Assembly: GCA_005879435.1 (NCBI GenBank)
Contig: VBKX01000355.1
Coordinates: 12,810 to 19,082 of the forward strand
DNA length: 6,273 nt
Reading direction: 5' to 3'
DNA from: Deltaproteobacteria bacterium
GTDB taxonomy: Bacteria > Desulfobacterota > Binatia > UBA9968
A model generated the notes under the pieces. The model saw nothing but the letters and a program-made list of their open reading frames with translations. It had not been told where the DNA came from and made no database searches. This document shows, piece by piece, positions 5,856 to 6,273 of the stretch. Position 1 is the stretch's first letter; the number at the start of each line of letters is the position of its first letter. The translations under genes were made by a program, and so were the position numbers.

Positions 5856-5884
5856 TTGACAGGTGGAGGAGAGCAAGTTATAAG
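5856..5884 (+). promoter_or_regulatory. Sigma-70 promoter of mraZ / dcw cluster
   Basis: Perfect TTGACA (5856-5861), a 17-bp spacer, and TATAAG (5879-5884, 5 of 6 matches). Transcription should start near 5891, about 59 nt before the mraZ ATG. This is the best promoter in the window and would drive mraZ and the division/cell-wall genes expected downstream. Confidence 0.75.
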
Positions 5885-5909
5885 TGGCGCTTGGTGGGAA
5901 AAAGTGGGA
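5884..5909 (+). promoter_or_regulatory. MraZ-type operator: GTGG boxes at 10-bp spacing
   Basis: GTGGC (5884-5888), GTGGGA (5894-5899) and GTGGGA (5904-5909) are direct repeats exactly one helical turn apart, right at the predicted start point. MraZ proteins are known to bind TGGG-type repeats spaced by 5 nt in their own promoter and repress it. These repeats therefore suggest autoregulation. The first box is imperfect. Confidence 0.72.
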
Positions 5910-5949
5910 TAAATATTTATTCCGTAACGTCGGATAGCACCTAGAAACT

Positions 5950-6273
5950 ATGTTTCGCGGCAGCTTTGAGCACGCACTCGATAACAAAGGACGACTGAGC
6001 ATCCCGTCCAAGTTCCGCGATGTTCTGGTGGGCAAGGGCGATGAGCGCATCGTGATGACCAATTTTCTCATCGACAGCCAGCGCTGTCTCGATGTTTATC
6101 CAATCGATGCGTGGCTTCGCTTTGAAGAAGAGGTTCGCAAGAAGCCGAAATTCGATCCGCGCATGGTCAGATTTCAAAATTATTATCTCGGCTCCGCCTG
6201 TGAATGCAGTCTCGATACCCACGGGCGCATCCTCATCCCGCCGGTGCTCAGAAAATACGCCGATCTCAAACGG
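5950..6273 (+). CDS. mraZ: MraZ, transcriptional regulator of the division/cell-wall cluster (3' end cut by window)
   Basis: The visible 108 codons are most of a family protein of about 140-150 residues; the frame is open at the window edge. It starts MFRGSFEHALDNKGRLSIPS, the standard N terminus. It carries both SpoVT/AbrB-like repeats: DNKGRLSIPSKFRDVL at about residues 11-26 and DTHGRILIPPVLRKYADL at about 90-107. MraZ binds DNA as a ring-shaped oligomer through these repeats and controls the dcw operon (rsmH, ftsL, ftsI and mur genes usually follow). The ATG at 5950 is fixed by the conserved N terminus; the SD is poor (no purine-rich block within 12 nt). A strong promoter with GTGGGA boxes lies just upstream, consistent with self-repression. 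Confidence 0.95.
   Translation, partial: MFRGSFEHALDNKGRLSIPSKFRDVLVGKGDERIVMTNFLIDSQRCLDVYPIDAWLRFEEEVRKKPKFDPRMVRFQNYYLGSACECSLDTHGRILIPPVLRKYADLKR

Noticed and set aside
5554..5859. 101-codon + strand open frame
   Set aside because: Its first 20 codons are the conserved 3' core of rnpB and the rest is antisense to the better-supported minus-strand remnant.

Overview
The window looks like chromosomal DNA from a Gram-negative-type bacterium with moderate GC. It carries a type-A RNase P RNA and the first gene of the division/cell-wall (dcw) cluster, mraZ. The order zinc-ribbon protein, RNase HI, rnpB, mraZ suggests an uncultured deltaproteobacterium-like lineage. That placement is inference from gene order and protein style, not proof. 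Nearly all features are on the + strand.

Layout. Positions 82-501 encode a small secreted tyrosine-rich protein of unknown function with a strong Shine-Dalgarno (SD). Positions 641-1954 encode a complete MgtE magnesium channel/transporter, followed by an intrinsic terminator (2022-2045). Positions 2108-3426 are an FAD-linked oxidase of the GlcD/alkyl-DHAP synthase type, split by a deletion plus frameshift near 3097-3118. A gene-poor stretch follows (3427-3925). It ends in a promoter-like site and a very strong terminator hairpin lying directly before the SD of the next gene, which is a candidate attenuator or small RNA. Positions 3941-4654 encode a coiled-coil protein with a C4 zinc ribbon. 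Positions 4831-5237 are RNase HI spread over several frames. Positions 5246-5620 are rnpB. Positions 5601 to about 5847 on the minus strand hold a frameshifted C-terminal remnant of an unidentified protein that overlaps the 3' end of rnpB. Positions 5856-5909 hold the mraZ promoter with MraZ-type GTGGG boxes, and mraZ itself starts at 5950 and runs off the window.

The right half groups nucleic-acid housekeeping functions (zinc-ribbon protein, RNase HI, RNase P RNA) next to the dcw cluster. The left half is unrelated metabolism and ion transport.

The main oddity is damage. The oxidase, rnhA and the antisense remnant are all broken, while mgtE, the zinc-ribbon gene, the secreted-protein gene and mraZ are intact. 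Most single-base breaks can be explained as contractions or expansions of short homopolymer runs. Sequencing or assembly error is therefore a serious alternative to real gene decay. I did not find a clearly new defence or mobile system. The best candidates for something undescribed are the leader/attenuator before the zinc-ribbon gene and the antisense remnant over rnpB.
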